From Moraxellaceae bacterium (GTDB taxonomy: Bacteria; Pseudomonadota; Gammaproteobacteria; Pseudomonadales; Moraxellaceae): a stretch of DNA of 64,000 nucleotides. Below are positions 56,144 to 64,000 of the stretch, one piece after another. The position numbers were made by a program, and so were the translations under genes. Every line of letters begins with the position of its first letter. Position 1 is the stretch's first letter. Below the pieces are notes generated by a model, which had not been told where the DNA came from, made no database searches, and saw only the letters and a list, made by a program, of their open reading frames with translations. Location of the stretch: the NCBI GenBank assembly GCA_030646295.1, contig JAUSND010000019.1, forward strand, positions 62,001-126,000. Direction: 5' to 3'.

Positions 56144-57313
56144 ATGAAAAAACTTCCTCGCGACACAGACAACGACTATACCCGCGACATGGCGGCCGCA
56201 CGTCGCGCTGTGGTTTCCGATGAAACCGGTGCGGCACTTGCCCATACCGGCAGCTTTTCATTTGATCCTGCGGTATTGCCGGGAAATATCGAATCCTTTG
56301 CCGGCGTTGCCCAGATTCCCATGGGCTTTGCCGGCCCGCTACTTGTTAATGGCGAGCATGCGACGGGCGAGTTTTACGTGCCGATGGCGACAACCGAAGG
56401 CACCCTCCTGGCTAGTTACAACCGTGGCATGCGACTCACGCGCGAAGCAGGTGGCGTCATTGCCACCGTGATTGATGACAGCATGCAGCGCGCCCCGGTG
56501 TTTGTTTTTGAGAATGCCCGCCATGCACGTGACTTTGGTGTCTGGGTGGACGCAAACCTGCCGGCCATTCGTGTGGCAGCAGAATCCACCACGCGATCGG
56601 GAAAGCTGCGGCATATCGAACAATACAGCATGGGAAAAATGCGCTGGCTGCGTTTCTGCTACACCACGGGCGATGCCGCCGGCCAGAACATGGTGTCCAA
56701 GGCAACGCGCGAAGCCTGCATGTGGGTTCTGGCGCAGAAGCCGGCCGGGCTTGAGCATTTCTCGCTGGCTGCCAACTTTGATACCGACAAGAAGCACTCC
56801 CACGTGAACGCCCTGCATACGCGCGGCAAGCGTGTGGTGGCCGAAATCACCCTGCCGGCCGCATTGATCCGTGATGTCATGCATACCTCCGGCGAGGCGC
56901 TCTTCCGGCAGCGCCAGCTGTCCAACATGGGCGCGCTGATGGCGGGCTCCGTGAACAACGGCGCACATTTTGCCAATGGCATTACCGCCATGTTCATTGC
57001 CTGTGGCCAGGATGTGGCAAACGTGGCCGAATCGTCAGCCGGGTTTGTGCATGGCGAACTCAGGCCCAATGGCGACTATTATTTTTCGGCAACCATTCCT
57101 GCCCTCATTGTGGCGTCCTATGGCGGCGGCACGGGTCTGCCTACGCAACGCGAGTGTCTTGAAGTGATGGGCTGCTATGGCGATGGCAAGGCCCGGAAAC
57201 TTGCCGAGATTGTCGCCGCCACCGTGCTGTGCGGGGAGTTGTCGCTTTCCTCCGCCATCGTGGCGGACCAGTGGGTGTCCAGTCACGACAAGCTTGGGCG
57301 TAATCGCAAGTGA
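56144..57313 (+). CDS. class I-like hydroxymethylglutaryl-CoA reductase
   Basis: The 389-residue protein shows all four catalytic residues of HMG-CoA reductase: Glu85 (MATTEGTLLAS), Lys216 (NFDTDKKHS), Asp290 (IACGQDVANV) and His381 (WVSSHDKLGRNRK). The blocks IPMGFAGPLLVNG, GDAAGQNMVSKATREA and VLCGELSLSSAIVA match class I (eukaryote/archaea-type) enzymes. It should make mevalonate from HMG-CoA with NADPH. No other mevalonate gene is visible, and ispE shows an MEP pathway, so its role is unclear. The start has little SD. Confidence 0.9.
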   Translation: MKKLPRDTDNDYTRDMAAARRAVVSDETGAALAHTGSFSFDPAVLPGNIESFAGVAQIPMGFAGPLLVNGEHATGEFYVPMATTEGTLLASYNRGMRLTREAGGVIATVIDDSMQRAPVFVFENARHARDFGVWVDANLPAIRVAAESTTRSGKLRHIEQYSMGKMRWLRFCYTTGDAAGQNMVSKATREACMWVLAQKPAGLEHFSLAANFDTDKKHSHVNALHTRGKRVVAEITLPAALIRDVMHTSGEALFRQRQLSNMGALMAGSVNNGAHFANGITAMFIACGQDVANVAESSAGFVHGELRPNGDYYFSATIPALIVASYGGGTGLPTQRECLEVMGCYGDGKARKLAEIVAATVLCGELSLSSAIVADQWVSSHDKLGRNRK

Positions 57314-57320
57314 GATGCAC

Positions 57321-58370
57321 ATGACCGATAATCTGCCATTACGACAGCGGCTGGCTGACAAGCTCTGGAATACCCTGTTTGGCGGCGGTGATTCGGCCAT
57401 GTTGCCACCGTGGAGTTTGCGTCAGGGTGACAAGGATTTGCACAAGGTGCGCGAGAGCGAATTGGCTGCTGTTGCCACCATGCTGGCCGAGCTTGATGAT
57501 CTGCATGCCGGACGCAAGCGCTTCAATAGCCAGGGTGAGATTGTTGACCGGCCCGATGACGAATACATCTCGACGATTCGTTTCAGCTCCGTGATCGAGC
57601 AGGCTCCGGATGACCCCCTCGACATCCTGCGTGTACCCAGTACCGCCAAGGCATTGCGCGATGTCCGCCTGGGTGCCGATATCCAGGCCTTGCGCCGTAC
57701 GTTGAATGTCAGACGTATCGGTTTGCGTGCCGACTTGCTGGCCGAGACGATTGATCTGCAGAGCATGTCCGAGCGTCCCGTGGATGCGGACTGGTTGTTG
57801 CGCTGGCAGGAGTCGGCAGCACGTGCCGTGGCCGAGGACTTCCAGAATCTGTGGGCGCGTGTTCTGGTGAACGAGGTGCGACAGCCGGGCACACATAGCC
57901 TGCGGACCCTTGCATTTCTTGCCACGCTCTCACGCAGTGATGTAGAGGCACTGATGCTGGCGGCACGTCTGGATTTTGGCGGTTTCATCTGTCGCGATGC
58001 CCCCGGTTATTTCAATGCAGACATTCATGAGCCACTGTTCGTGCAGTTGCGCGACATGGGTCTGATGGGGGACGAGAGCAAGGGCATGGTCACCCTCAGG
58101 TCCGTGTCACGCGAAGGTTTTCGTGCCGTCATGCGCTGTCAGAACAAGGCGCTGTTTATTCGCGGTGATGGCTTGCAGTTGACCATGCCGGTGCATCCGT
58201 TCAGCCACCTTGGGCGTGAAGTGGTCGGCCTGGTGCCGGCAATGGCAGATACCGCCTACCTGTTTGCGGTGGGAAATGGTCTCAAGAAGCGCGATTTCCA
58301 GATCGAGATCGGAGACTGGTTCGGACAGGAAGGTGGCAGTGGCCTGTTCAGCGAGCAAATGAAGATCTGA
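57321..58370 (+). CDS. DUF2806-like protein
   Basis: This 349-residue protein follows the HMG-CoA reductase gene by 7 bases. It contains the block AVAEDFQNLWARVLVNEV with SLRTLAFLATLSRSDVEAL, which recalls the DUF2806 family (proteins of unknown function often seen near stress or defence genes). The N-terminal third is charged and helical; no membrane segment is seen. ATG 57315, six bases earlier, is an alternative start. It could have a role linked to its neighbours, but none can be stated. Confidence 0.65.
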   Translation: MTDNLPLRQRLADKLWNTLFGGGDSAMLPPWSLRQGDKDLHKVRESELAAVATMLAELDDLHAGRKRFNSQGEIVDRPDDEYISTIRFSSVIEQAPDDPLDILRVPSTAKALRDVRLGADIQALRRTLNVRRIGLRADLLAETIDLQSMSERPVDADWLLRWQESAARAVAEDFQNLWARVLVNEVRQPGTHSLRTLAFLATLSRSDVEALMLAARLDFGGFICRDAPGYFNADIHEPLFVQLRDMGLMGDESKGMVTLRSVSREGFRAVMRCQNKALFIRGDGLQLTMPVHPFSHLGREVVGLVPAMADTAYLFAVGNGLKKRDFQIEIGDWFGQEGGSGLFSEQMKI

Positions 58371-58384
58371 TTGCGGCCACTGCG

Positions 58385-58960
58385 TCAGTCAACGAGTGCA
58401 GCGATTTCGCGCAGATAGGTCAGCAGTTTCCGGCGGGCCGGCAGTTCCGGTTCGGCGACTGTCTCACCATCCGCTACCGGTGCGGCAGGAGGCATTTCTG
58501 CCAGTGTCTGCTGCTCCTTGAGTGCGGCCCGCACATGCTGGCGCAGCGTGTGTCGTTCGGCGGCAGGATAGCGACGCACGGCATCATTGATCGCGGGATC
58601 GCCCTGTGTCAGCAGGCGCTCGGCCAGCATGTCCATCTGCTTGTTCAGCATGGGGTTGGCGAGCGGATTCAGTACGCCCAGAATGGCATCCTCGTTTTCG
58701 TCACGCATCAGCTTGCCAATATACTGCTTGTGACGACGCACGGCCTCGTGTGCCTTCAGGCGCTTCAATTCTTCCAGCGCCACAAACAGCGTTTCCGAGA
58801 TGGGCATCTTTTTCAGGCGTGCCGTACTCAGGGCACCCAGACGCTCGCCGAGTGCCTGCAGCCGCTCCATGGCTTTCTTCTGCTCGGTCTTGCTGAGACC
58901 AGCATCTTCAAAGTCATCAATTTCGTTATGCACGGAATGCAGGGAGTGGCGACGGGACAT
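58385..58960 (-). CDS. darP: ribosome biogenesis factor DarP (YjgA)
   Basis: This 191-residue helical protein of the DUF615/YjgA family associates with late 50S precursors. It has the expected SLSKTEQKKAMERLQALGERL-like N-terminal helix and RRHKQYIGKLMR. The start at 58960 sits just behind GGAGG. It is convergent with the DUF2806-like gene. Confidence 0.9.
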   Translation of the reverse strand: MSRRHSLHSVHNEIDDFEDAGLSKTEQKKAMERLQALGERLGALSTARLKKMPISETLFVALEELKRLKAHEAVRRHKQYIGKLMRDENEDAILGVLNPLANPMLNKQMDMLAERLLTQGDPAINDAVRRYPAAERHTLRQHVRAALKEQQTLAEMPPAAPVADGETVAEPELPARRKLLTYLREIAALVD

Positions 58961-59004
58961 GGGAGCCTCCAGTGGAAGGAGCCCATGATAGCAGAGGCAT
59001 CCCG

Positions 59005-59787
59005 CTACTGCTGCGTTGCATGCGCGATGGCGCCCGACCCCCACAAGGTGAAGCCCCCATCCACCGGCAGTACCACGCCAGTGATGTAGCTTGCGTCATC
59101 CGAGCAAAGCCAGAGCGCTGCCCGGCTGATGTCCTCTTTGGTGCCGAAGCGCTTCAGTGGCACGCTACTGGTCCAGGCCTTTTCCGAGGCCTCGGTGGGC
59201 GCCAGCCGTGCCATGCCCTCGGTGCCGCTGATGGGGCCTGGTGCGATCGAGTTGACCCGCACCCCGGCAGGTCCCCACTCGATGGCCAGTGTCCGGGTGA
59301 TCTGGTCCACTCCGGCCTTCGCGGCACAGACATGTATCTGCATGGGGGTGGGCAGCCAGCTCTGGCCAGCCGTGATGTTGATGACGGCCGCGCCCGGTTT
59401 GCGCAGGTGCTCCCAACTGGCACGCATGACGTTGAACGTGCCGAGCAGGTCGATATCCACTACGCTCTTGAATGCGTTTGCCGACAGGTTGATGGCTGGC
59501 GCCATGAAGTTGCCGGCCGCGCCGGAAATGACCACATCAATCGGTCCCCACTGCGCAGCAGTGTCTGCCAGCGCGGCAGCAACGGCATCGTAATCACGGA
59601 CATCGGCACTGAAGCCCAGGACGTCAGGGGTCAGGGTGCGCAGGTGCATGATGGCAGCTTCAACCTTGTCCGCCTTGCGACTCAGTACTGCCACTCTGGC
59701 GCCTGCACGGGCAAAAGCCTCGGCAATTCCCAGATTGATGCCGCTGGTACCGCCGGCCACAAAAACGACCTTGCCCTGGTAGCTCAT
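59005..59787 (-). CDS. SDR oxidoreductase, 2,4-dienoyl-CoA reductase-like
   Basis: This 260-residue short-chain dehydrogenase has the cofactor motif GGTSGINLG at residues 12-20 and ISGAAGNFM in place of NNAG. The usual YxxxK Tyr position is His (HVCAAKAG). This, together with AIEWGPAGVRVNSIAPGPISGTEG, is typical of NADPH-dependent 2,4-dienoyl-CoA reductases (DECR type), which help degrade unsaturated fatty acids. The exact substrate is inferred. Confidence 0.82.
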   Translation of the reverse strand: MSYQGKVVFVAGGTSGINLGIAEAFARAGARVAVLSRKADKVEAAIMHLRTLTPDVLGFSADVRDYDAVAAALADTAAQWGPIDVVISGAAGNFMAPAINLSANAFKSVVDIDLLGTFNVMRASWEHLRKPGAAVINITAGQSWLPTPMQIHVCAAKAGVDQITRTLAIEWGPAGVRVNSIAPGPISGTEGMARLAPTEASEKAWTSSVPLKRFGTKEDISRAALWLCSDDASYITGVVLPVDGGFTLWGSGAIAHATQQ

Positions 59788-59808
59788 TGATGCTCTCCCG
59801 CCAGTAAG

Positions 59809-59826
59809 GGCAGTCGCATGACTGCC
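59809..59826. other. stem-loop upstream of the SDR gene
   Basis: A 7-bp perfect stem (ggcagtc/gactgcc) with a GCAT loop is followed on the plus strand by TTTT. It lies about 22 bases before the SDR start codon, between ptsO and the SDR gene. In the direction of ptsO transcription it has no T run, so it is a weak terminator at best. Confidence 0.45.
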
Positions 59827-59969
59827 TTTTGCAGGAGATTATTCCTTCAGGCATGGGTGGGTGGCGATGACCGGGTACGACAGCTTTATGACCCTGGCGC
59901 GCAGGCGTTTTTGGGCAGGGTGAGGGGCGCAGGCTGTGTCAGAGGGGGGATGCGCAGCGCCGGGAGAGT

Positions 59970-60239
59970 CTATTCGGCTTCGTCGAAACGGTTGTTGACC
60001 AGCGCCACCACGGCCGCATGTGCAGCGGCCTCATCGCTGCCATCGATCACCAGCCGCAAGGTGCTGCCCTTGCCTGCACCCAGCATGAGCAGTGCCATGA
60101 TGCTCTTGGCATCAATCAGGCGCTCGCCGCGTCCAAGCCGGATGCTCGACTGGAACTGGGCTGTCACGCTGACCAGTTTGGCGGCGGCACGGGCATGCAG
60201 GCCAAGCTTGTTGATGATTTCGATGTCCGTCTCGATCAT
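59970..60239 (-). CDS. ptsO: phosphocarrier protein NPr (HPr family)
   Basis: This 89-residue HPr-like protein has the phosphorylated His15 in KLGLHARAAAK and the AKSIMALLMLGAGKG segment around the regulatory Ser. It belongs to the nitrogen PTS (PtsP-PtsO-PtsN) since it is linked to rapZ, hpf and rpoN. It overlaps rapZ by ATGA. Its partner PtsN is missing from this locus. Confidence 0.92.
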   Translation of the reverse strand: MIETDIEIINKLGLHARAAAKLVSVTAQFQSSIRLGRGERLIDAKSIMALLMLGAGKGSTLRLVIDGSDEAAAHAAVVALVNNRFDEAE

Positions 60240-61147
60240 TGTTCCTGGGTCCGGTTGGTCGCGGGGGCACGGTCATCCTGTGCAGGCAGGTCGCGATGCC
60301 GCACCTGTACATGCGGAAACTCTTCACGAAAACGGGCGGACATGCGCTCCACCATGTAAACCGAGCGATGCTGGCCGCCCGTACAACCAATGGCTACCGT
60401 GACGTAGCTGCGGTCATTTTCACGAAACTCTGGCAGCCACTTTAGCAGGAAGCCGGCGATGTCCATATACAGGCTTTCGACGAGGGCATCACCGTTCAGG
60501 AATTCACGCACTCCCTTGTCCCGCCCGGTTTTGGCACGCAGGCTGGCATGCCAGTGGGGATTGGGCAGGCAGCGCACATCAAATACCAGGTCGGCATCCA
60601 GCGGTACGCCCTGCTTGAAGGCAAAGGATTCAAACAGCACGGTCAGGCCGGTATCGGCATGGCCCTCCAGGCGGTGACGCAACTGCTCACGCAGCTCGTG
60701 CACATTCAGTGAGCTGGTATCAATACGAAGGGTGGCGGCGCTGCTGACGGGGTCCAGCAGGTTTTTCTCAAGCTCGATGGCCTCCTGCAGCGAACAGGAC
60801 TTCGAGCTCAATGGATGGCGACGGCGAGTGGCACTGAAGCGTGCCAGCAAGACATCGTCACGGGCATCCAGATAAATGGTCACGGTGCTGCCGGAGGTGA
60901 CATCACGCTGTGTCATCTCGTCAAGAACGTTGCGGAAAGACTCAAGATCTCCGGGGACATTGCGGGCATCAACGCCGATTGCCAGATGCGTTACCGCGCC
61001 ACCCGAACGATTTTTCAGGGTATCCGCCAGTTCGGGCAGCAGGGTCAGTGGCAGGTTGTCCACGCAGTAGTAGCCCATGTCCTCAAGGACATGAAGCGCG
61101 GTGGTTTTGCCGGAGCCGGAGCGGCCACTGACGATGACAAGCTGCAT
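60236..61147 (-). CDS. rapZ: RNase adapter protein RapZ
   Basis: RapZ is a P-loop protein; in enterics it guides RNase E to the GlmZ small RNA and so controls GlmS. The 303-residue protein starts MQLVIVSGRSGSGKTTAL (Walker A at about residues 8-15). It contains VFDVRCLPNPHW and the C-terminal GCTGGQHRSVYMVE signature. The start at 61147 was chosen because Walker A must lie at the N-terminus; the longer frame adds 48 unlike residues. Confidence 0.95.
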   Translation of the reverse strand: MQLVIVSGRSGSGKTTALHVLEDMGYYCVDNLPLTLLPELADTLKNRSGGAVTHLAIGVDARNVPGDLESFRNVLDEMTQRDVTSGSTVTIYLDARDDVLLARFSATRRRHPLSSKSCSLQEAIELEKNLLDPVSSAATLRIDTSSLNVHELREQLRHRLEGHADTGLTVLFESFAFKQGVPLDADLVFDVRCLPNPHWHASLRAKTGRDKGVREFLNGDALVESLYMDIAGFLLKWLPEFRENDRSYVTVAIGCTGGQHRSVYMVERMSARFREEFPHVQVRHRDLPAQDDRAPATNRTQEQ

Positions 61148-61233
61148 GATCGATTTCCCTGTTCGGCTGTTATGGTCGCCACTGTCATGACGACTTGCAA
61201 CCTCAACACCGTCACACATTGGTAAAAAGGCAT

Positions 61234-61259
61234 AAAAAACCCGGGCAATGACCCGGGTT
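61234..61259 (-). terminator. rho-independent terminator after hpf
   Basis: On the minus strand an 8-bp stem (aacccggg/cccgggtt) with a 6-base loop is followed by a T run (61234-61239). It sits in the 144-base space between hpf and rapZ, where ptsN would be expected. Confidence 0.82.
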
Positions 61260-61291
61260 CCGATGGCCGTATGGTGGCCGGTGCCCGTCAC

Positions 61292-61582
61292 TCAGTGGCG
61301 GCGCTGGGTTTTCTCCTTGTGCTTCAGTATCTGTCGGTCGAGCTTGTCAGTGAGCAGATCAATCGCGGCATACATGTCTTCGGATTCGGCATTGGCGAAC
61401 AGGTCGGCACCGGCAATATGAATGGTGGCTTCCGCCTTCTGGACCAGTTTGTCGATGCTCAGGATGACTTTCATGCTGGTGATGTGGTCAAAGTGGCGCT
61501 CGACCTTTTCCAGCTTCGATTGCACGTAGTCCTTGAGGGCTGCGGTGAGTTCGACGTGATGACCGCTGATTACCATTTGCAT
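61292..61582 (-). CDS. hpf: ribosome hibernation promoting factor (short form)
   Basis: The 96-residue HPF binds the 30S subunit and helps form inactive 100S ribosomes. It begins MQMVISGHHVELTAALKDYV and has the YfiA/HPF fold (ATIHIAGADLFANAESEDMYAAIDLL). It lacks the long-form C-terminal domain. The start has GGAAAGG upstream. It lies downstream of rpoN, but about 485 bases away. Confidence 0.94.
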   Translation of the reverse strand: MQMVISGHHVELTAALKDYVQSKLEKVERHFDHITSMKVILSIDKLVQKAEATIHIAGADLFANAESEDMYAAIDLLTDKLDRQILKHKEKTQRRH

Positions 61583-62067
61583 AGACCTTTCCTCTCTTGG
61601 GTAGACAGGCGGCACCGGTGTGGTGCCGGGCGGGGCTTTTGCATCAGGCCCTGGGGCGGGCAGTCGGACCGGTGGCGCAGATGCGCTCCGGGCTGCCTTC
61701 CGGGCTGCTGCATAGTTCCCCTGGAACAGGCCCCGTTGAGGGGCCGTGAATACGGTTGCTGGGGTGCAGGATTAACGGGTCTTGACTCTCCCGTTTGCAG
61801 GCATTTCATCCATCTCATGACTTCACCATAGCACAGCCTGAGGTGAACCTTGCAAGTCTGCGGATGGCAACTTTGTAATCGGATGGTAATGCGTGTTTTT
61901 TGTGCAGTTTTGCCGGAATACCGCGGAAATCCGCAGGATTCTGCGTGTAATCGCTACAGCTCGCACGGAGCCGACGGGAGTATCCCGTGATGGACGGACG
62001 GTTTATCTGCCGGAGAGTTGTTGCAGGTCAATCCGGAGGCGGTACGGCGGGTATCGTGGCGTCAGAG
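61583..62067. other. 485-base intergenic region between rpoN and hpf
   Basis: No gene is recognised. It holds several small hairpins (for example acggga/tcccgt near 61974-61988 and ggcacc/ggtgcc near 61609) and a probable hpf promoter at about 61825. The gap is long for this locus, where rpoN and hpf are normally closer, so a small RNA or long regulated leader is possible. Confidence 0.5.
61825..61830 (-). promoter_or_regulatory. candidate extended -10 of hpf
   Basis: On the minus strand TGC-TATGGT forms an extended -10 (4 of 6 consensus); a poor -35 TTGCAA lies 19 bases upstream. It predicts a leader of about 235 bases before hpf. Confidence 0.4.
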
Positions 62068-63579
62068 TCAGAGTAGCTGCTTGCGCTCGTTTGACGGGGG
62101 GATGTTCAGCGATTCGCGGTATTTGGCGATGGTGCGTCGCGCCACCTCGATGCCCTGCTCCAGCAGGAGGTCGGCAATCTTGTTGTCCGAGAGGGGCTTT
62201 TTGGGGCTTTCCTGGCTGACCAGCTTCTTGATCATGGCGCGGATGGCCGTGCTGGAGGCTTCGCCGCCGGCAGTGGTGCCAACATGGCTGGAAAAAAAGA
62301 ATTTCAGTTCGAATACACCGCGCGGGGTGTGCATGAACTTCTGGGTTGTCACGCGTGAAATGGTTGATTCATGCATCCCTACTTCGTCGGCAACGTCGCG
62401 CAGTACCAGTGGCTTCATGGCCTCCGGACCATGCTCGAGAAAGCCGCGCTGGTGCTCGACAATGCAGGTGGCAACCTTGAGCAGGGTTTCGTTGCGGCTC
62501 AGCAGGCTCTTGATGAACCAGCGGGCTTCCTGCAGGTTGTCGCGCAGGTAGGTGTTGTCGGCGCTGGAGTCGGCGCGTCGCACCAGGGAGGCGTAGTTGG
62601 CATTCACCCGCAGTTTCGGTGCGGTTTCCGGATTCAGCTCGACGGTCCAGCGCTGATGCAGTCGCCGTACAATGATGTCGGGTGTCACATACTCGGTTTC
62701 ACTGGTGTGGCTGATGCGCCCACCCGGATTCGGGTTGAGCGACTGGATCAGGCTGATGGCGGTCTTGAGCCCGTCTTCGGAGAGCTTGAGCTTGCGCATC
62801 AGGCTGGTGAAGTCGCGGCTGGCGAGCAGCTCCAGATGGTCGCGCACAACCCTGATCGCATCCTCGCGGGTGACGAGGGTTTCCGGCAACTGGCGCAGCT
62901 GGATCAGCAGGCATTCACGCAGGTCACGGGCGGCCACGCCGGGTGGATCAAACTGCTGGATGCGGTGCAGGACCGCTTCCACTTCGTCCATTTCCACGGC
63001 ATCGGGATCGTCGGGATCGGTCACGGCGGAAAGGATGTCGTCGAGAGGAACTGTCAGATAGCCGCGCTCATCAATCGCATCCAGGATCACATGCCCGATG
63101 GCACGGTCCAGGTCTGAAAACGGGGTCAGATTAAGCTGCCAGGCCAGGTGGTCTGCCAGTGTCTCCGGCGCGGCATTGCGCGACTCGAACGGGTTTTCGT
63201 CATCGTCGGTGCTGCCGGCCGGGGTGTTACCGCCGCTGCTGAAGACGTCTTCCCACAGGGAGTCTACCGGCAGGTCGTCCGGCATGGATTCGTTGAGGTT
63301 GATATCAAGAGCGGAAGGCTCGTCATTACCATCGGCCGGGTCAGCGGACTCCCGCGCCAGCAGGGCTTCTGCCGCCGCGTAATCAATCGGGGTGTCATCA
63401 ATCGGTTCTGCCGGTTCGCCGTCGTCATCAGCGCTTTCCAGCATGGGATTGGCGTCGAGGGCTTCCTGGATTTCCTGCTGCAACTCCAGCGTCGACAACT
63501 GCAGCAGGCGGATGGCCTGTTGCAGCTGCGGCGTCATGGCCAGATGCTGGCCGATCTGTAATTGCAGTGTGGGCTTCAT
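62068..63579 (-). CDS. rpoN: RNA polymerase sigma-54 factor RpoN
   Basis: RpoN directs polymerase to -24/-12 promoters with enhancer-binding activators. The 503-residue protein has the Gln/Leu-rich activator region I ([20 protein letters not shown]), an acidic region II (about 50-130) and a core-binding domain. The RpoN box is [15 protein letters not shown] near the C-terminus. It lies 116 bases after lptB. Confidence 0.97.
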   Translation of the reverse strand: MKPTLQLQIGQHLAMTPQLQQAIRLLQLSTLELQQEIQEALDANPMLESADDDGEPAEPIDDTPIDYAAAEALLARESADPADGNDEPSALDINLNESMPDDLPVDSLWEDVFSSGGNTPAGSTDDDENPFESRNAAPETLADHLAWQLNLTPFSDLDRAIGHVILDAIDERGYLTVPLDDILSAVTDPDDPDAVEMDEVEAVLHRIQQFDPPGVAARDLRECLLIQLRQLPETLVTREDAIRVVRDHLELLASRDFTSLMRKLKLSEDGLKTAISLIQSLNPNPGGRISHTSETEYVTPDIIVRRLHQRWTVELNPETAPKLRVNANYASLVRRADSSADNTYLRDNLQEARWFIKSLLSRNETLLKVATCIVEHQRGFLEHGPEAMKPLVLRDVADEVGMHESTISRVTTQKFMHTPRGVFELKFFFSSHVGTTAGGEASSTAIRAMIKKLVSQESPKKPLSDNKIADLLLEQGIEVARRTIAKYRESLNIPPSNERKQLL

Positions 63580-63695
63580 GGATGCAGCGACTCCCCTGCC
63601 GGATCAGGGAGAATCCGGCAATGAGCGGTAATTATAACGCAGTCGCGAGTGCAGCCCTAGCAAGAAGTGGGCCTAAAGTGTGCGGATGGCGGCAT

Positions 63696-64000
63696 TTACA
63701 GGCTGAACTGATCGCCCAGGTAGACCTTGCGCACCATTTCATTGGCCAGAATGTCGTCGGCAGACCCCTCTGCAATGACGGCACCGGCACTGACAATGTA
63801 GGCTTTCTCACAGATATCCAGCGTTTCGCGCACGTTGTGGTCGGTGATCAGCACGCCAATGCCGCGTTCCTTGAGGTGGGTGATGATGCTCTTGATGTCT
63901 GCCACGGAAATCGGGTCCACCCCGGCAAACGGTTCATCCAGCAGGATGAAATGGGGCTCGGTTGCCAGCGCCCGCGCAATCTCGGCACGACGACGCTCGC
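63696..64000 (-). CDS. lptB: LPS export ABC transporter ATPase LptB (C-terminal part)
   Basis: This is the downstream end of an ABC ATPase whose start lies beyond the window. About 100 residues are visible: the region after the signature ([12 protein letters not shown]), Walker [15 protein letters not shown], the switch His in [12 protein letters not shown] and an ending [12 protein letters not shown] typical of LptB. LptB powers LPS extraction by LptFG. The position next to rpoN is conserved. Confidence 0.93.
   Translation of the reverse strand, partial: ERRRAEIARALATEPHFILLDEPFAGVDPISVADIKSIITHLKERGIGVLITDHNVRETLDICEKAYIVSAGAVIAEGSADDILANEMVRKVYLGDQFSL

Overview
The window is a GC-rich, gene-dense bacterial chromosome segment. 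It encodes a facultatively denitrifying or nitrate-respiring gammaproteobacterium. Two long stretches, ychF-pth-rplY-prs-tRNA-Gln-ispE-lolB-TPR/hemA-prfA-prmC-moeB and gatBAC/mreBCD-maf-rng-yhdP-nit ... rapZ-ptsO-hpf-rpoN-lptB, follow the gene order I remember from Pseudomonas. The narXL / narK1-narK2-narGHJI-ppiC-moaA block is also Pseudomonas-like. I infer a member of the Pseudomonadales or a close relative; species cannot be read from the sequence. No phage, insertion sequence or CRISPR array is visible.

Layout. 1-1300: end of an acyl-CoA dehydrogenase gene coupled to an acetoacetate-decarboxylase-family gene. 1346-2281: terminator, tRNA-Met and mobA. 2310-6907 (minus strand): a complete curli cluster in the order csgD-E-F-G-B-A-C, all in one direction, with a very large CsgA. 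7461-11701: molybdenum cofactor genes moaC, moaE, moaB and moeA, interrupted by a minus-strand pair (small ORF plus DGC zinc protein) behind an FNR-type box, then a beta carbonic anhydrase. 11723-25813: nitrate sensing (NarXL), two NarK transporters, membrane nitrate reductase NarGHJI, a parvulin and MoaA. 25969-29967: a small low-oxygen cluster (lone ATP-cone protein, Dnr-type regulator, zinc-ribbon protein, two phosphoribosyltransferases, a dienelactone-hydrolase-like protein) arranged around FNR-type sites, one of them perfect and apparently bidirectional. 30085-42462: housekeeping genes. 42479-50741: gatCAB, mreBCD, maf and rng. 50843-59787: yhdP, a nitrilase, a cyclic-nucleotide-binding protein, a class I-like HMG-CoA reductase, a DUF2806-like protein, darP and an SDR. 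59970-64000: the rpoN region without ptsN.

How it works together. Nitrate reductase needs molybdenum cofactor, so the moa/moe/mob genes, NarXL control, nitrate transport and the Dnr-type regulator form one anaerobic respiration neighbourhood. FNR/Dnr-type boxes at 9022, 14336, 25876 and 27956 suggest that the Mo cofactor accessory pair, the nar operon and the low-oxygen cluster share oxygen or NO control. The most interesting parts are the low-oxygen cluster, the oversized one-directional curli locus, the class I HMG-CoA reductase beside an MEP-pathway gene, and mreC, which has no ordinary start codon where one is expected.
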